NCBI GenBank assembly: GCA_934675795.1
Contig: CAKURW010000014.1
Location: forward strand, 1-39,059
Direction: 5' to 3'
Origin: an uncultured Collinsella sp.
GTDB taxonomy: Bacteria; Actinomycetota; Coriobacteriia; Coriobacteriales; Coriobacteriaceae
DNA: 39,059 bases
The notes under the pieces are model-generated. The model worked only from the letters and a program-made list of their open reading frames with translations. It did no database searches and was not told where the DNA came from. The stretch's first letter is position 1; each line of letters starts with the position of its first letter. Shown one piece after another: positions 24,484 to 34,800 of this stretch. The translations under genes were made by a program, and so were the position numbers.

Positions 24484-25103
24484 CACGCATCCATTCCGAG
24501 TCGCTTAAGCGCCGCGCCGAGCAGATCCTCGACACGCATATCCTGCCCATCATACCCGCTCAGGGCAACATCGGTCTCCTGCGGGCTAAAGCCCATGGAA
24601 AGGAGTGCCGCGCGGGCATCGTCGATCGCCGAGGGAGCGGCAGCGGGAACCGGCATCGCAACCTGGCCGGGAATTACATCGACCGGCACAAAGCCCTTGT
24701 CCTTGGCAAAGGTGCTCTTGAGCTCCAGGATGAGACGCTGCGCGGTCTTTTTGCCCACGCCAGGCACCTTGGCCATGCCTTTGTCGTCCTCGGCCATTAC
24801 CAGAGAATACAGCTGTCCCACGGTATAGGTGGAGAGCACGGCGAGCGCCAGGCGCGGGCCGACGCCCGAAACGGACACGAGCCGGTCGAACATCATGCGC
24901 TCATCCTTTGAGGAAAAACCGAAAAGTGTCATGGCGTCCTCGCGCACCTGCATACGCGTGTAGAGGCGGACCTCGCCACCGGGCGTCGGCAACGTGGCCG
25001 CAGTGCTACCCGAGATGCCGAGCTCAAAGCCAACGCCCGACACATCGACGACAGCAGAGCTCATCGTGGCCTCGACAAGCGTTCCGTGGAGCTGGGAAAT
25101 CAT
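24483..25103 (-). CDS. ruvA: Holliday junction-binding protein RuvA
   Basis: This 206-residue protein begins [20 protein letters not shown] with the OB-fold domain. Two helix-hairpin-helix segments follow ([14 protein letters not shown] and [17 protein letters not shown]). The C-terminal domain III that contacts RuvB contains [19 protein letters not shown]. RuvA tetramers hold the four-way junction open. The start overlaps the ruvC stop by one base (TGATG), and GAGAGGA inside ruvC serves as the ribosome-binding site, so translation is coupled. A longer in-frame reading upstream is only the shadow of ruvC. Confidence 0.97.
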   Translation of the reverse strand: MISQLHGTLVEATMSSAVVDVSGVGFELGISGSTAATLPTPGGEVRLYTRMQVREDAMTLFGFSSKDERMMFDRLVSVSGVGPRLALAVLSTYTVGQLYSLVMAEDDKGMAKVPGVGKKTAQRLILELKSTFAKDKGFVPVDVIPGQVAMPVPAAAPSAIDDARAALLSMGFSPQETDVALSGYDGQDMRVEDLLGAALKRLGMDA

Positions 25104-25624
25104 CAGTATCCGGTTCCTCTCTGTTGATAGAACTCGCCACCGGTGAGGGCGCGGGTGCGGCTGAGGTTTACGTGGCAGATGGCGCAGGCCAGGGCATCGG
25201 CGGCATGGTCGGGATGCGGGTCGTGATCGAGCTGTGTGAGTGTGCGTACCATGTAGGCGACCTGCCGCTTGTCCGCGGCGCCAGTGCCCACCACAGCCTG
25301 TTTGATCTGCATGGGCGTGTACTCGCCAATCTCGAGCGCGCATTCCGAAAGTGCGACGAGTGCAGCACCGCGGGCATGCGCCGTGGGGATGGCCGAACGA
25401 ACGTTGGCGCCAAAGTAAATGCTCTCGATAGCAGCGGTATCGGGACGATAGCGTTCGACAACGCCCTTGAGGTCGCGGGCGATATGCGACAGGCGCACCG
25501 CGAGCGGACTTCCGGCACTGGTCTCGATGCAGCCATAGGCACGGCAGCGAACCTCGCCACGCCGCTCCTCGATAATCCCCCAACCCGTATGAGCCAAACC
25601 GGGGTCAATGCCCAAGATAACCAA
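25103..25624 (-). CDS. ruvC: Holliday junction endonuclease RuvC
   Basis: RuvC is the RNase H-fold dimeric resolvase that cuts Holliday junctions symmetrically. The protein begins (M)VILGIDPGLAHTGWG with the first catalytic Asp, followed by AAIESIYFG (Glu) and the C-terminal HPDHAADALACAICH (paired Asp). A TTG at 25622-25624 is proposed as the start because GGGGAGG lies 5 bases before it and it gives the usual RuvC N-terminus of about 173 residues. A GTG seven codons upstream (25645) would overlap this ribosome-binding site. First gene of ruvCAB; a LexA box lies 57 bases upstream. Confidence 0.95.
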   Translation of the reverse strand: MVILGIDPGLAHTGWGIIEERRGEVRCRAYGCIETSAGSPLAVRLSHIARDLKGVVERYRPDTAAIESIYFGANVRSAIPTAHARGAALVALSECALEIGEYTPMQIKQAVVGTGAADKRQVAYMVRTLTQLDHDPHPDHAADALACAICHVNLSRTRALTGGEFYQQRGTGY

Positions 25625-25680
25625 GCCGACCTCCCCTCGCCACAAGCACAGCGCAAGACAAGGCCCCGCGCATCATTCAC

Positions 25681-25699
25681 GAACGTCTGTTCTAGAATA
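25681..25699 (-). promoter_or_regulatory. LexA (SOS) box and -10 of ruvCAB
   Basis: On the minus strand an extended -10 (TGT TATTCT, -10 at 25694-25699) is followed at once by AGAACAGACGTTCGT, whose core GAAC-N4-GTTC occupies 25681-25692. This fits the Gram-positive LexA/DinR consensus CGAACRNRYGTTYC. Bound LexA would cover the transcription start, so ruvCAB should be derepressed on DNA damage. Confidence 0.75.
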
Positions 25700-25761
25700 A
25701 CACAACGGGGCCAAGATGCTTAGTTGAAGTGTCAGGGTTGGAAGCGAATCCTATCCCATAG

Positions 25762-27747
25762 TTAGTTCTGCGAGAAAAAGGGGAACTGCCTCGGATCAAC
25801 CGGCGGGTGCGGCATCGGTCCGCCCTGGGGCCCGCCCTGCGGGCCGCCCTGACCGCCCATCATCTTATCGATGGCGTCCTGGACCTCGCCCTCAAACTTC
25901 TTCATGCCCTCATGCAAGCGACGCTGGCCGTCCTCGGAGCGCAGCTCCTCCATCTGCTCGGGCGAAATACCCAGTAGCTCGCCCAGCACGCCCATCATCT
26001 CGTTTCGCACGCGCTCGCTCGTATCCTCGTCAGCAAAACGGCGCACCTCGGCGCGCGCCAGCGAATCGACCGTCATACGCTCCTTGCCGTTAAGCCCCAG
26101 GTCGGACCACGCGAGCATATACGGCCAGGCACGCTCGGCAAACGAACGGGCCGAGACGATCGGCGCCATCGGCAACATGCGGCGGGCAGCCTCACCCTGT
26201 CGAACGAGCATCAGCAGCAGCGAGCAGGCCTCAGGCTTGCCAGCGGCCATCGGGATGTCGTCGAAAGATCGATTGCGGTCCACGTGCGCCTCGAGCGCGC
26301 CATCGACCTCACCCGGCTCAAGCCCGCCGAGCAGCTGTGCCGCACGGTCGAGCATATCGACCGGACCGTCGAGCGTCGAGAGCGCCTGCGCCAGCACGCG
26401 CTCCATACAATCTTCCACTGCGTTGAGCGTCACGAGCTCTTGGGGCACCACGGCAGACGTGCGGTTGCGCACACGCGCCACAAACTCAAGCGTCGACAGG
26501 TACACATCGCCAAAGGGCGCAAAGTCGCCCTGGTAGCCGCCGCAAAGCGCCGGCGCCGCCAGCGCGTACTCGGTTTTGGACAGCGGGCTCAGCGCCATCG
26601 CACCCAGCTCGAGCGCCGTATCCTCCAGCATCAGGCCCAGCGTGCGCGAGCGCAGGCGCTCGGCATCGCCCGCCGACACGTCGCGATCGAGCACGCGCGC
26701 CGCATCCGGTGCATCGCGCTCGACGGTGCGAATGTGCAGACGCTCGGCGATGGCGCGGACGGCGGCACAGCGGGCAGCCTCGGCTTCTTCCTGCGCCGGC
26801 GCAAAGATACGGTTGCGCCCCAGCACCAGGCCAATCACATTGCGCGGGCCCAGAGCGTCGACGGCCAGCGCCGCCAGCAGGGACGACGGCAAGTCACCCT
26901 CGAGTGCCACCACAGCACGCGACGCACCGTGGGCTCGGGCGTTGTCGCGCACGGCGAGCACCAGCGCCTGCCACAGCCACTCCTCGGAACGGAACTCGGG
27001 CAGTTCGTGATCCTCCAGGGCATCGAGCATCACGCCGCGCTGAATCTCCTGAACCAGCAGGCTCTCCTCAAAGCACGGCGCCTGGGCCACCACGCGACCG
27101 CAGTCGTCGAGCACAAACGAACCGCCGGTATACACCGACTCGTCATAGGCACCGACCGGCGCCATGCAGGCAAACCACACGCTGCGCTTGGATGCGATCT
27201 TGCGGTAGGCGCCGCTGCGAACGGCAGCAATGGCGGCAGTCTCGCGGTCGGTCATGTCAAACGCGTTGAATTGGAAATACGCAATGAGGTCAACACCGGT
27301 CGGCAGCATCTCGAGTTCGCGGTCCAAGTCAAAAATCACGGCGATGCGCACGCCGTCCACGTCGAACACCGGCGGCGCCCAACGTGTGTCGTTGTTCTCG
27401 CCACGCTGCAGGGCAATGCTCGAACGCGCCGGCACCACATGACCGTCCTTGAGCATCATGTAGTCGAGCAGCGGCTGGCCCTCAAACGAAACCGCCGCGG
27501 GCACGATGCAGATCATGTCAAGCTCCTGGATACGCTCGGCGACACCAGTCAAACCGGCAAGCACGTCGTGCTCAAAGTCGGCAGCGCCCACCAGGCCACC
27601 GGGCATGGCGCCCATAAAGAGCGGAGCCGGAACGCACAGCACGCGCGCCCCGCGCTCGTGGGCCAGACGAGCCTGGTCCTCGATGCGGCCGCAAATGCCC
27701 TCAATATCACCCAGGCGCATATCGATCTGTGCAAGCGCGAGCTTCAT
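25762..27747 (-). CDS. NAD synthetase-like protein with degenerate active sites
   Basis: This 661-residue protein has the two-domain plan of glutamine-dependent NAD synthetase: an N-terminal nitrilase-fold amidase domain (KLALAQIDMRLGDIEG, about 1-255) and a C-terminal NAD-synthase domain (about 260-500). Key residues look missing. The catalytic Glu region reads RVLCVPAPLFMG, the Lys region LKDGHVVPARSSIAL and the Cys region AVIFDLDRELEMLP. The ATP-binding SGGxDSS reads LEGDLPSSL. SKTE and APFGDVYLSTLE of the synthase remain. A further helical region of about 110 residues and a Gly/Pro/Gln tail (GGPQGGPQGGPMPHPP) extend it. The start MKLALAQI has GGAAAGG upstream. It is probably a pseudoenzyme or has acquired a new role. 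Confidence 0.78.
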   Translation of the reverse strand: MKLALAQIDMRLGDIEGICGRIEDQARLAHERGARVLCVPAPLFMGAMPGGLVGAADFEHDVLAGLTGVAERIQELDMICIVPAAVSFEGQPLLDYMMLKDGHVVPARSSIALQRGENNDTRWAPPVFDVDGVRIAVIFDLDRELEMLPTGVDLIAYFQFNAFDMTDRETAAIAAVRSGAYRKIASKRSVWFACMAPVGAYDESVYTGGSFVLDDCGRVVAQAPCFEESLLVQEIQRGVMLDALEDHELPEFRSEEWLWQALVLAVRDNARAHGASRAVVALEGDLPSSLLAALAVDALGPRNVIGLVLGRNRIFAPAQEEAEAARCAAVRAIAERLHIRTVERDAPDAARVLDRDVSAGDAERLRSRTLGLMLEDTALELGAMALSPLSKTEYALAAPALCGGYQGDFAPFGDVYLSTLEFVARVRNRTSAVVPQELVTLNAVEDCMERVLAQALSTLDGPVDMLDRAAQLLGGLEPGEVDGALEAHVDRNRSFDDIPMAAGKPEACSLLLMLVRQGEAARRMLPMAPIVSARSFAERAWPYMLAWSDLGLNGKERMTVDSLARAEVRRFADEDTSERVRNEMMGVLGELLGISPEQMEELRSEDGQRRLHEGMKKFEGEVQDAIDKMMGGQGGPQGGPQGGPMPHPPVDPRQFPFFSQN

Positions 27748-27785
27748 GCCCCAGCCCTTTCCGTCGTAAACCATCGAAATCGTAG

Positions 27786-27819
27786 TAAAAGCGCCGGCCG
27801 CATAATGCAGCCGGCGCTT
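27786..27819 (-). terminator. Terminator after superoxide reductase
   Basis: A perfect 10-bp stem (AAGCGCCGGC/GCCGGCGCTT; 27810-27819 with 27789-27798) with an 11-base loop runs into further Ts on the minus strand. It separates the superoxide reductase gene from the NAD synthetase-like gene. Confidence 0.8.
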
Positions 27820-27864
27820 GCATGTGCATATGCTAGCTATGATACCCCGAGCGGGGGCGCGCTC

Positions 27865-28227
27865 CTAGAATGTCGCGGACCACAGCCCGTGCAGGTTGCA
27901 GTAGGCATAGACGGTACCGGTCTTGGAGCCGCCCGCGAAAAACGTCGCGGGTTTCATGCCGGGCTCAAGGTAATGAACCTCTAAGCGGCCCTCGGCCTCA
28001 AGCGCAATCCACTCAATGTAGTGTTCGGGCAGGCTGGGGTGCTCGACCGAGCCAACGCGTGCACGAATCACGTGACCGTCGCGCTCGGTCTCGACAACAG
28101 GCACGTGCTTCTCGTGCGCCGCGTCCTCAGTGTTTGCGGTCAGTTCCGTGCAACCGGCAGGGGTCGCAACGTCGTCGCCAAGGGCAGCGATGAGCTTACC
28201 GTCGGGGTCCTTAAAGAATTTCGCCAT
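27865..28227 (-). CDS. Superoxide reductase (neelaredoxin-type)
   Basis: This 120-residue cytosolic enzyme reduces superoxide to hydrogen peroxide without making oxygen, which suits an anaerobe. The Fe(His4Cys) centre is complete: HEKHVP (E39, K40, H41), SVEHPSLPEHY (H63, H69) and AYCNLHG (C110, H113). The N-terminus (MAKFFKDPDGKLIAAL) aligns in length with the desulforedoxin-like domain of two-iron enzymes but has lost the four cysteines, so only the catalytic iron is expected. The start has GGAG 5 bases upstream. It has a terminator and appears to be a single-gene unit. Confidence 0.93.
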   Translation of the reverse strand: MAKFFKDPDGKLIAALGDDVATPAGCTELTANTEDAAHEKHVPVVETERDGHVIRARVGSVEHPSLPEHYIEWIALEAEGRLEVHYLEPGMKPATFFAGGSKTGTVYAYCNLHGLWSATF

Positions 28228-28392
28228 GATGTTCTCCTTTGCTGATGTGCCAATGTTCTTGATGGTTCTTATGCCCAAAGGCAGACAAACCATCCACGGC
28301 ATTGCAAATGAACACATAACGGATCAGGCAAGCGGTCGGGCCAAAATGCGTCGACCGTCCTGCCCACTCCAGCAGTCCCACCCCGCGCGCGG

Positions 28393-31300
28393 CTAGCGCC
28401 CGTCGCCGCCGAGAAGCGCCAGAACATCCTCGCGCGTGAACAGTGCCGACGAGATGCCGTCGCCGCCGAGTACGCTGTTGACCAGGTCGCGCTTGGACTC
28501 CTGCATCTGCATAATGCGTTCCTCGATCGTGTCCTTGGCGATGAGCTTGTACACGGTCACGGCATGTTGCTGGCCAATACGGTGTGCACGGTCAGTCGCT
28601 TGGTCCTGCGCCGCCACGTTCCACCACGGGTCGTAGTGAATGACCACGTCGGCAGCCGTCAGGTTAAGGCCCACGCCACCCGCCTTGAGCGAAATCAAAA
28701 AGACCGGAACCTCGCCCGCTTGGAACTGCGCGACCATCTTGGCGCGGCTCTCCTTAGACGAAGCGCCCGTGAGCTTAAGGAAGGCGATGTCCTCCTTGGC
28801 CAAGCGCTTACCGATGATATCGAGCATACCCGTAAACTGGCTGAACAACAGGATGCGATGCCCGCCGTCGAGCGCGCCGTGCACGAGCTCCATGCACGTA
28901 TCGAGTTTGGCGCTCCCCGCCTTGTAATCCTCGTAGTGTAGACGCGGGTCGCAGCAGATCTGGCGCAGCTTGGTGAGCTCAGCGAGCACCTTGAGCTTGT
29001 CTTTCTTAAACTCGGATGACTCGCGGTGCTGCACCTGCTGGGCGATGCGGTCCTGGTTGGCCAGGTAGAGCTTGCGCTGCTCGCCGGTGAGCTGCGCCAT
29101 GACCGTATCCTCGATCTTCTCGGGCAGGTCGGCCACCACGTCCTCCTTGACACGGCGCAGCACAAACGGCGACACGAGCGCCTGCAGACGAGCGGCGCTG
29201 TCGCCCTCGGCGTGCTCGACCGGGCTCTCAAAGCGCTTGGCAAACGACTCTCGCGTGCCCAAAAGGCCCGGCATCAAAAAGTCGAAGATGCTCCAGAGCT
29301 CGGACAGGCGGTTTTCGATAGGCGTGCCCGTCAGGGCAAAGCGCACGCCGGCCGGCAGGCGCTTTGCAGCGCGTGCCACCTGCGTGAGCGGGTTTTTAAT
29401 GTACTGGGCTTCGTCAAGCACCACGCGGGCAAAATCCTGCTCGACGTACTCGTCGATATCGCGCCGCATAAGGTCATACGACGTCACGACCACGCTATGC
29501 TCGGCCACGCCGGCGATCTGCACGCGGCGTTGAGCCTTGGCGCCCACAATGGCGCACACATCAAGCGACGGGGCAAAACGCTCCAGCTCGGCAGTCCAGT
29601 TGTACACGAGTGAGGCCGGGCATACCACGAGCGTGGGCTTAGCGTCCCCTGCCTCCACGCGCGCCAGGATATGCGCGATCATCTGGAGCGTTTTGCCCAG
29701 GCCCATGTCGTCGGCCAAGATGCCGCCAAGGCCCAGGTGTTCGAGCGAGCCGAGCCACTGGTATCCGTCGACCTGGTAGCCACGCAGCGTGGCCTTGAGC
29801 GAGGCGGGTACCGTAAAGTCCATCTTGCCGAGCGTGTCCAGGCGCTCGACGGTGCGGCGGAACGCGGCGTCGCGATCGGCCTCAAGCGCCGGCGTGCGTG
29901 CGAGCATGCTATCGACAAAAAGGGTGCTCGACGCGGGGAGCGACACGCCGTCGAGCAGATCGACGGCATCGACGCCCAGATCTTCGGCAAGGCCAAACGC
30001 GGCGCGCGCTCCCTCATCCAGGCGCACGATGTCGCCGGACGTCAGGCGCGCAAACGTCTGGTGGCGCTTGTACGAGTCCAGATAGATGGCAAGATCTGCC
30101 GCCGAAAGCCCGCTCGCGCCCAGCTCGACATCGAGCAGATTGCTCTTGACGGTCGCGCGCACCGAGAGCTTGGGCGCAGGACGTACTGAAATCTGGCGCA
30201 GACGGTCGCTGAGCATGACCTCACCCAGCTCGGACAGGGCGGACAGACCCTCGGTCAGCAGGCAGAACAAGCTCTCATCATCGCGCTCCTCAAACGCCAG
30301 ACCGCCCTCGTAGAAATCGAAGTACAGAGCCGCTGTATCCATAACGCGAAACTCCGCTATCTCGTCGCGGGGCGGCACGCCGGGGCGCTGCTCTTCAAAG
30401 GGGCTGCCCGGAGCGCCCAGGCTAAAGAGATCCGCCGACCAGTCGCCGTAGGTAACCGTAATCTTGCAGGTCACGAGCCCATCGTCGACGCCGATCGCCA
30501 TAGCAAAGCTCGGCTCGGGTGCCACGGTATCGAGCGCGGCGGGCGCGGTGAGGTCGGTATAGTCGCGCAAAATGGGCAGCGCCATACGGCAGAACTCACC
30601 CACCTGCTCGGCGGCAATATGGGCGGGCGTGCGGCACGGCAGCAAGCGCGACAAAAAAGGTGCGGCATGCTGAGCAAATGCAGCGTCGGTACGGCGCGCG
30701 CGGCGCGTGTCAACCAAGTAGGCGGCATCGCCCGACGCAAAGCAGTACATATCGGCGGGCAGGCGCAGGTCATAGCTACCACCAGCCGCCGGCGCGATTT
30801 TGGCGGCAAGAAGTGGTGGGCGCTTAGCGGACGCCTCGTCCTCCCCTTGCGGAGACAGCTCAACCGCCACGTCGTAGGTGCGATGCGTCGTCGTCCCCCG
30901 CGACCAGGCGGGCTCAAAGGAGATGGTCTGGCCGCGCAGCAGGTCCAGCACATATACGATGCTATGCTCGGACAGCGGCAACTGACGCTCGGCAACAAAA
31001 CCGCTGCGGGCAAAGTCGTACGACGCCGAACGCGAACTTGTGATGTCATCGAGATAGGCAACTGTCGTCACAACAAGGTTGAGCAGCTTTGCCGATGTTT
31101 CGTCAAAGGCCTCAGGTGAATGGACAAACGTGAGCTTCTTGCCATAGGAGAACGTGCCGCCGCGCACGTAGGCATCGGCCATGCCGTCGATGTCCTTGAC
31201 CACGTAGGAGACCGATCCACAGCGGATGCGGAACTCGAGCGCCCAGCTAAAGCGGTCAGCGAACAGCGGATTGTAGTACGGCACCAACGAGGGCTCCAAC

Positions 31301-31857
31301 GCCGCTTTGGGGGCGTCGGGATCAACGGCACCGGCAAGCTTGCGGCGCATACTCGCCAGCTCATCCATGCGCGCGTCCGAAAGATCGGAGAGCGCCGCCA
31401 CAAGGCTCGGGCTCGTGGGGACGGGCGCCGGAAAGGGAAAGTTGGGGTTGACGGCCGGCGCTTTGGGTGCGGTGCGCGCGGGCTGTTTCGACTGCGCCGT
31501 AAACGTGCGAACCGGCGTGCGCAGCCCCTCAACAGGCTCAATGCCGCTGGTGTCCAGGTACGCCAGCGCTGTGGCGATGACGTGCTTGCACATACCGGGA
31601 TAGCGGTATGCGGCGGGGCAGTCGCAGTCGTAGTCGATAACCTCGCGCTCGTCCATGTCGAGCGCCACGTGCGTCTTGTACAGGTCGCCGCGCGAGCCGC
31701 GCACTGAGCCCTCAACCGTCACGTTTTTGGAGAAGCGCGAGCCGCTGTCCTCAATCGACAGCACGGCGCCGTTGAGCATGAGCGAGCGGCCCTTCATAAA
31801 GGTGCCGCTCAACGCCGCCTCTTTGCGAAGCGCCTGCACAAACGTCCCCTGCGCCAT
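28393..31857 (-). CDS. SWIM zinc-finger SNF2-family helicase
   Basis: This 1154-residue protein has an N-terminal SWIM zinc finger (CDC then CKH; C78, C80, C90, H92). A long middle region leads to the SNF2 ATPase: DDMGLGKTLQMIAH (motif I), VLDEAQYIKN (II), FALTGTPIENRLSELWS (III), LFSQFTGMLDIIGKRL (IV), SLKAGGVGLNLTAADVV (V) and DRAHRIGQ (VI). Such bacterial SWI2/SNF2 proteins translocate on duplex DNA and displace proteins or remodel recombination and transcription complexes. The start MAQGTFVQAL is chosen for GGAGG 6 bases before the ATG. It follows dnaE by 28 bases, so the two share a transcript, which suggests a replication- or repair-linked job. Confidence 0.93.
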   Translation of the reverse strand: MAQGTFVQALRKEAALSGTFMKGRSLMLNGAVLSIEDSGSRFSKNVTVEGSVRGSRGDLYKTHVALDMDEREVIDYDCDCPAAYRYPGMCKHVIATALAYLDTSGIEPVEGLRTPVRTFTAQSKQPARTAPKAPAVNPNFPFPAPVPTSPSLVAALSDLSDARMDELASMRRKLAGAVDPDAPKAALEPSLVPYYNPLFADRFSWALEFRIRCGSVSYVVKDIDGMADAYVRGGTFSYGKKLTFVHSPEAFDETSAKLLNLVVTTVAYLDDITSSRSASYDFARSGFVAERQLPLSEHSIVYVLDLLRGQTISFEPAWSRGTTTHRTYDVAVELSPQGEDEASAKRPPLLAAKIAPAAGGSYDLRLPADMYCFASGDAAYLVDTRRARRTDAAFAQHAAPFLSRLLPCRTPAHIAAEQVGEFCRMALPILRDYTDLTAPAALDTVAPEPSFAMAIGVDDGLVTCKITVTYGDWSADLFSLGAPGSPFEEQRPGVPPRDEIAEFRVMDTAALYFDFYEGGLAFEERDDESLFCLLTEGLSALSELGEVMLSDRLRQISVRPAPKLSVRATVKSNLLDVELGASGLSAADLAIYLDSYKRHQTFARLTSGDIVRLDEGARAAFGLAEDLGVDAVDLLDGVSLPASSTLFVDSMLARTPALEADRDAAFRRTVERLDTLGKMDFTVPASLKATLRGYQVDGYQWLGSLEHLGLGGILADDMGLGKTLQMIAHILARVEAGDAKPTLVVCPASLVYNWTAELERFAPSLDVCAIVGAKAQRRVQIAGVAEHSVVVTSYDLMRRDIDEYVEQDFARVVLDEAQYIKNPLTQVARAAKRLPAGVRFALTGTPIENRLSELWSIFDFLMPGLLGTRESFAKRFESPVEHAEGDSAARLQALVSPFVLRRVKEDVVADLPEKIEDTVMAQLTGEQRKLYLANQDRIAQQVQHRESSEFKKDKLKVLAELTKLRQICCDPRLHYEDYKAGSAKLDTCMELVHGALDGGHRILLFSQFTGMLDIIGKRLAKEDIAFLKLTGASSKESRAKMVAQFQAGEVPVFLISLKAGGVGLNLTAADVVIHYDPWWNVAAQDQATDRAHRIGQQHAVTVYKLIAKDTIEERIMQMQESKRDLVNSVLGGDGISSALFTREDVLALLGGDGR

Positions 31858-31885
31858 CACTTCCTCCAATCTCACCCGGGGTAGC

Positions 31886-34800
31886 TTAGATAACCGTCAC
31901 GCGTCCCTGATTACCCACAATCGCCTTGGCCTCAGCCAGCAGCGGAATCGAGCGCGCGTTGACCTTGGCAGGCACCTCGGCGCGCAGCACGCGCCCGTCC
32001 ACCTGCTCGATAAAGATCTCCACGCGGTCGCCGCCCGGGTTGGCGGTAAGCACCGTGGCAAGACGCGCCATATTGCCCTGGCTAAAGCGGCTGTTGGGCA
32101 CCATGACCTCAAACACCTTGGGCTTGTTGTTCTCCTCGTTGAGCTCGAGCGGCACGATCTCCTGCGCGATGATCTGGTCGCCGCGGTCCGAGCGCTCGAG
32201 CTTGCCCTTAATGCGCACAAAGGCATCGGACAGCTGCGCGCCGGTCTCGGGATCGACCTCGCCGTACAGGTACCCCTCGGCCTCCTTGTAGGTCTTGGGG
32301 AACACCACGACCGTGGCCTCGCCCTCCATGTCCTCGAGCTGCACGATACCCATGGGATCGCCGTTTTTGGTCACGCGCTTGGACACGCTCGAGACCATGC
32401 CGGCCCACCACAGCGCCTTGCCCTCGGGAATCTCCTGGTTGATGGTGCCGCCCGTGGGGTTCTGAACTTCGTAGCCGGTATCGATCTGCGAGAACGAGAA
32501 GTCGCGCGCTTTGCTAAGTGCATACTCAAACGGGCGCAGCGGGTGGTCCGAGACATAGATGCCCAGGACCTCCTTCTCCTGGCTCAGCTTAAGGTGGCGG
32601 TCCCATTCCTGGCCATCCGGATCGGGCACGCTGACCTCGAAGCCCGAGCCCTCAACGTCGCCAAACATGTCGAAGAACGACGTCTGGCCGCTTGCGCGAT
32701 CTTTCTGACGCTTTACCGCGGCATCGATGATGTTCTCGGGGTTGTTCTTGTCCACAAAGTGCATCATCTGGCGGCGCGGATACCCCGTGGAGTCGAAGGC
32801 GCCTGCCTTGATGAGCGATTCGATCACGCGACGGTTGGCCTGGCTCGAGTCCACGCGCTCGACAAAGTCGTGCAGTGTCTTAAACGGGCCGCCCGCCTCG
32901 CGCTCTGCGATAATCGCCTGCGCCACGCCGGTGCCCACGCCGCGAATGCCGGCCAGACCAAAGCGCACGCCTTCCTTGGTAGCCGTGAACTCGGTGCCGG
33001 ACTCGTTGACATCTGGCGACAGCACGGGGATGCCGTCGTGACGGCACGCCGAGACGTAGTGCACGATCTTGTCGGTCTTGCCCGTATAGGACGTCAGAAC
33101 GGCCGCCATGTACTCGTGCGGATAATGCGCCTTGAGCCACGCCGTCTGCATAACCAGGATAGCGTAGCCGGCGGAGTGCGACTTGTTGAAGGCGTAAGAC
33201 GCGAACTCGAGAACATCGTCCCAAATCTTCTGGGCGACCTCGCGCGTGTAGTTGTTCTTGATAGCGCCATTCATCCAGTGGTCGTAAGTGGTCTCGTCCG
33301 AGCCATCCTCCCAGTGGAGCACCGTCGACGTGAGCAGCTTAATCTTTTTCTTAGCCACGGGCTTACGGATACGCGAGTCCGATTCGCCCTTGGAGAAGCC
33401 GCACATCTCGACGGAGATGAGCATAACCTGCTCCTGATAGACCATGGTGCCGTAGGTTTCGCCCAGGATGTCGTCCAGACGGTCGTCGTAGGAGACAGCC
33501 GGTTCCTTGCCGTTCATACGGTTGATATAGGACGAAACCATGCCGGCGCCCAGCGGTCCCGGGCGGTACAGAGCGATCAATGCCACGACGTGCTTGTACT
33601 CGGTGGGCTTCATGTTCTTGATCGTGGCCGTCATGCCGGCGGACTCGACCTGGAAGACGCCGGCGGTGTGGCCGGAGCCCATGAGCTTAAAGATCTCGGG
33701 GTCGTCAAAGGGAATCTCTTCCTCTTTGATGTCGATGCCGAAGTTCTTTTTGATGTTGGCCTTGGCCTTGGAGATAACCGTCAGCGTACGCAGACCCAGG
33801 AAGTCCATCTTGAGCAGGCCCATGTCGGCAACGGTATGGCCCTCGTACTGGGTAATCTCGACGCCGCCCTTGGTATCGAGCTTGGTGGGCACGTGCTCGT
33901 TGACGGGGTCGCGGCAAATCAGAACGGCGCACGCGTGCACGCCCTCGCCACGGGTAAGGCCCTCGATCGAGAGCGCCGTGTCGATGATGCGGCGGGCGTC
34001 GTCGTCCTTTTTATAGGCCTCGGCAAAGTCGGGGTTAAACAGATCCTCTTTGCCGGGTTGCTTTTCGAGCACCTGCTTGAGCTTGACCTTGGGGTCGCTC
34101 GAGACCATCTTGGACAGGCGCTGGCCCATGTAGACCGGGTAGTCCAGGACGCGCGCGGCGTCGTTGATGGCCTGCTTGGCCTTAATGGTCGAGTAGGTGA
34201 TGACGTGGGTAACCTTCTCGGGGCCGTAGAGCTGGCGAACGTGCTCCACGACCTCGAGGCGCCGCTCATCGTCGAAGTCCATATCGATATCGGGCATCTC
34301 GGTACGCTGCGGGGACAGGAACCTCTCGAACATCAGGCCGTTCTCGAGCGGGTCGAACGCGGTGATGTTCATGGCGTAGGCGACGATAGCGCCGGCGGCC
34401 GAGCCACGGCCGGGGCCGACGCCGATGCCGTTGTCCTTGGCCCATTGCACGTACTCGGCAACGATCAAAAAGTAGGCGGCAAAGCCCTTGTCGCAGATGA
34501 CCTTGTATTCGTACTCAAAGCGCTCTTTGATGTTGACGCCACCGATCTCGCGCGTGGCCCAGTCGTCACCATAGTGCTGGCGCAGGCCCTTCTCGCACTC
34601 GCGGCGGAACTGGCTCTCGTGCGTCTCGCCGGGATCGAGCAGCGGGAAGCGCGGCAGGATGATGGAGTCCCAGTCGAGCTCGACGTAGCACTTGTCGGCA
34701 ATCTCGAGCGTGTTGTCGCAGGCCTCGGGGCAATACGGGAACATCGCCCGCATCTCCTCCTCGGTCTTCATGTAAAACTCCGAGCCGGTCATGCGCATGC

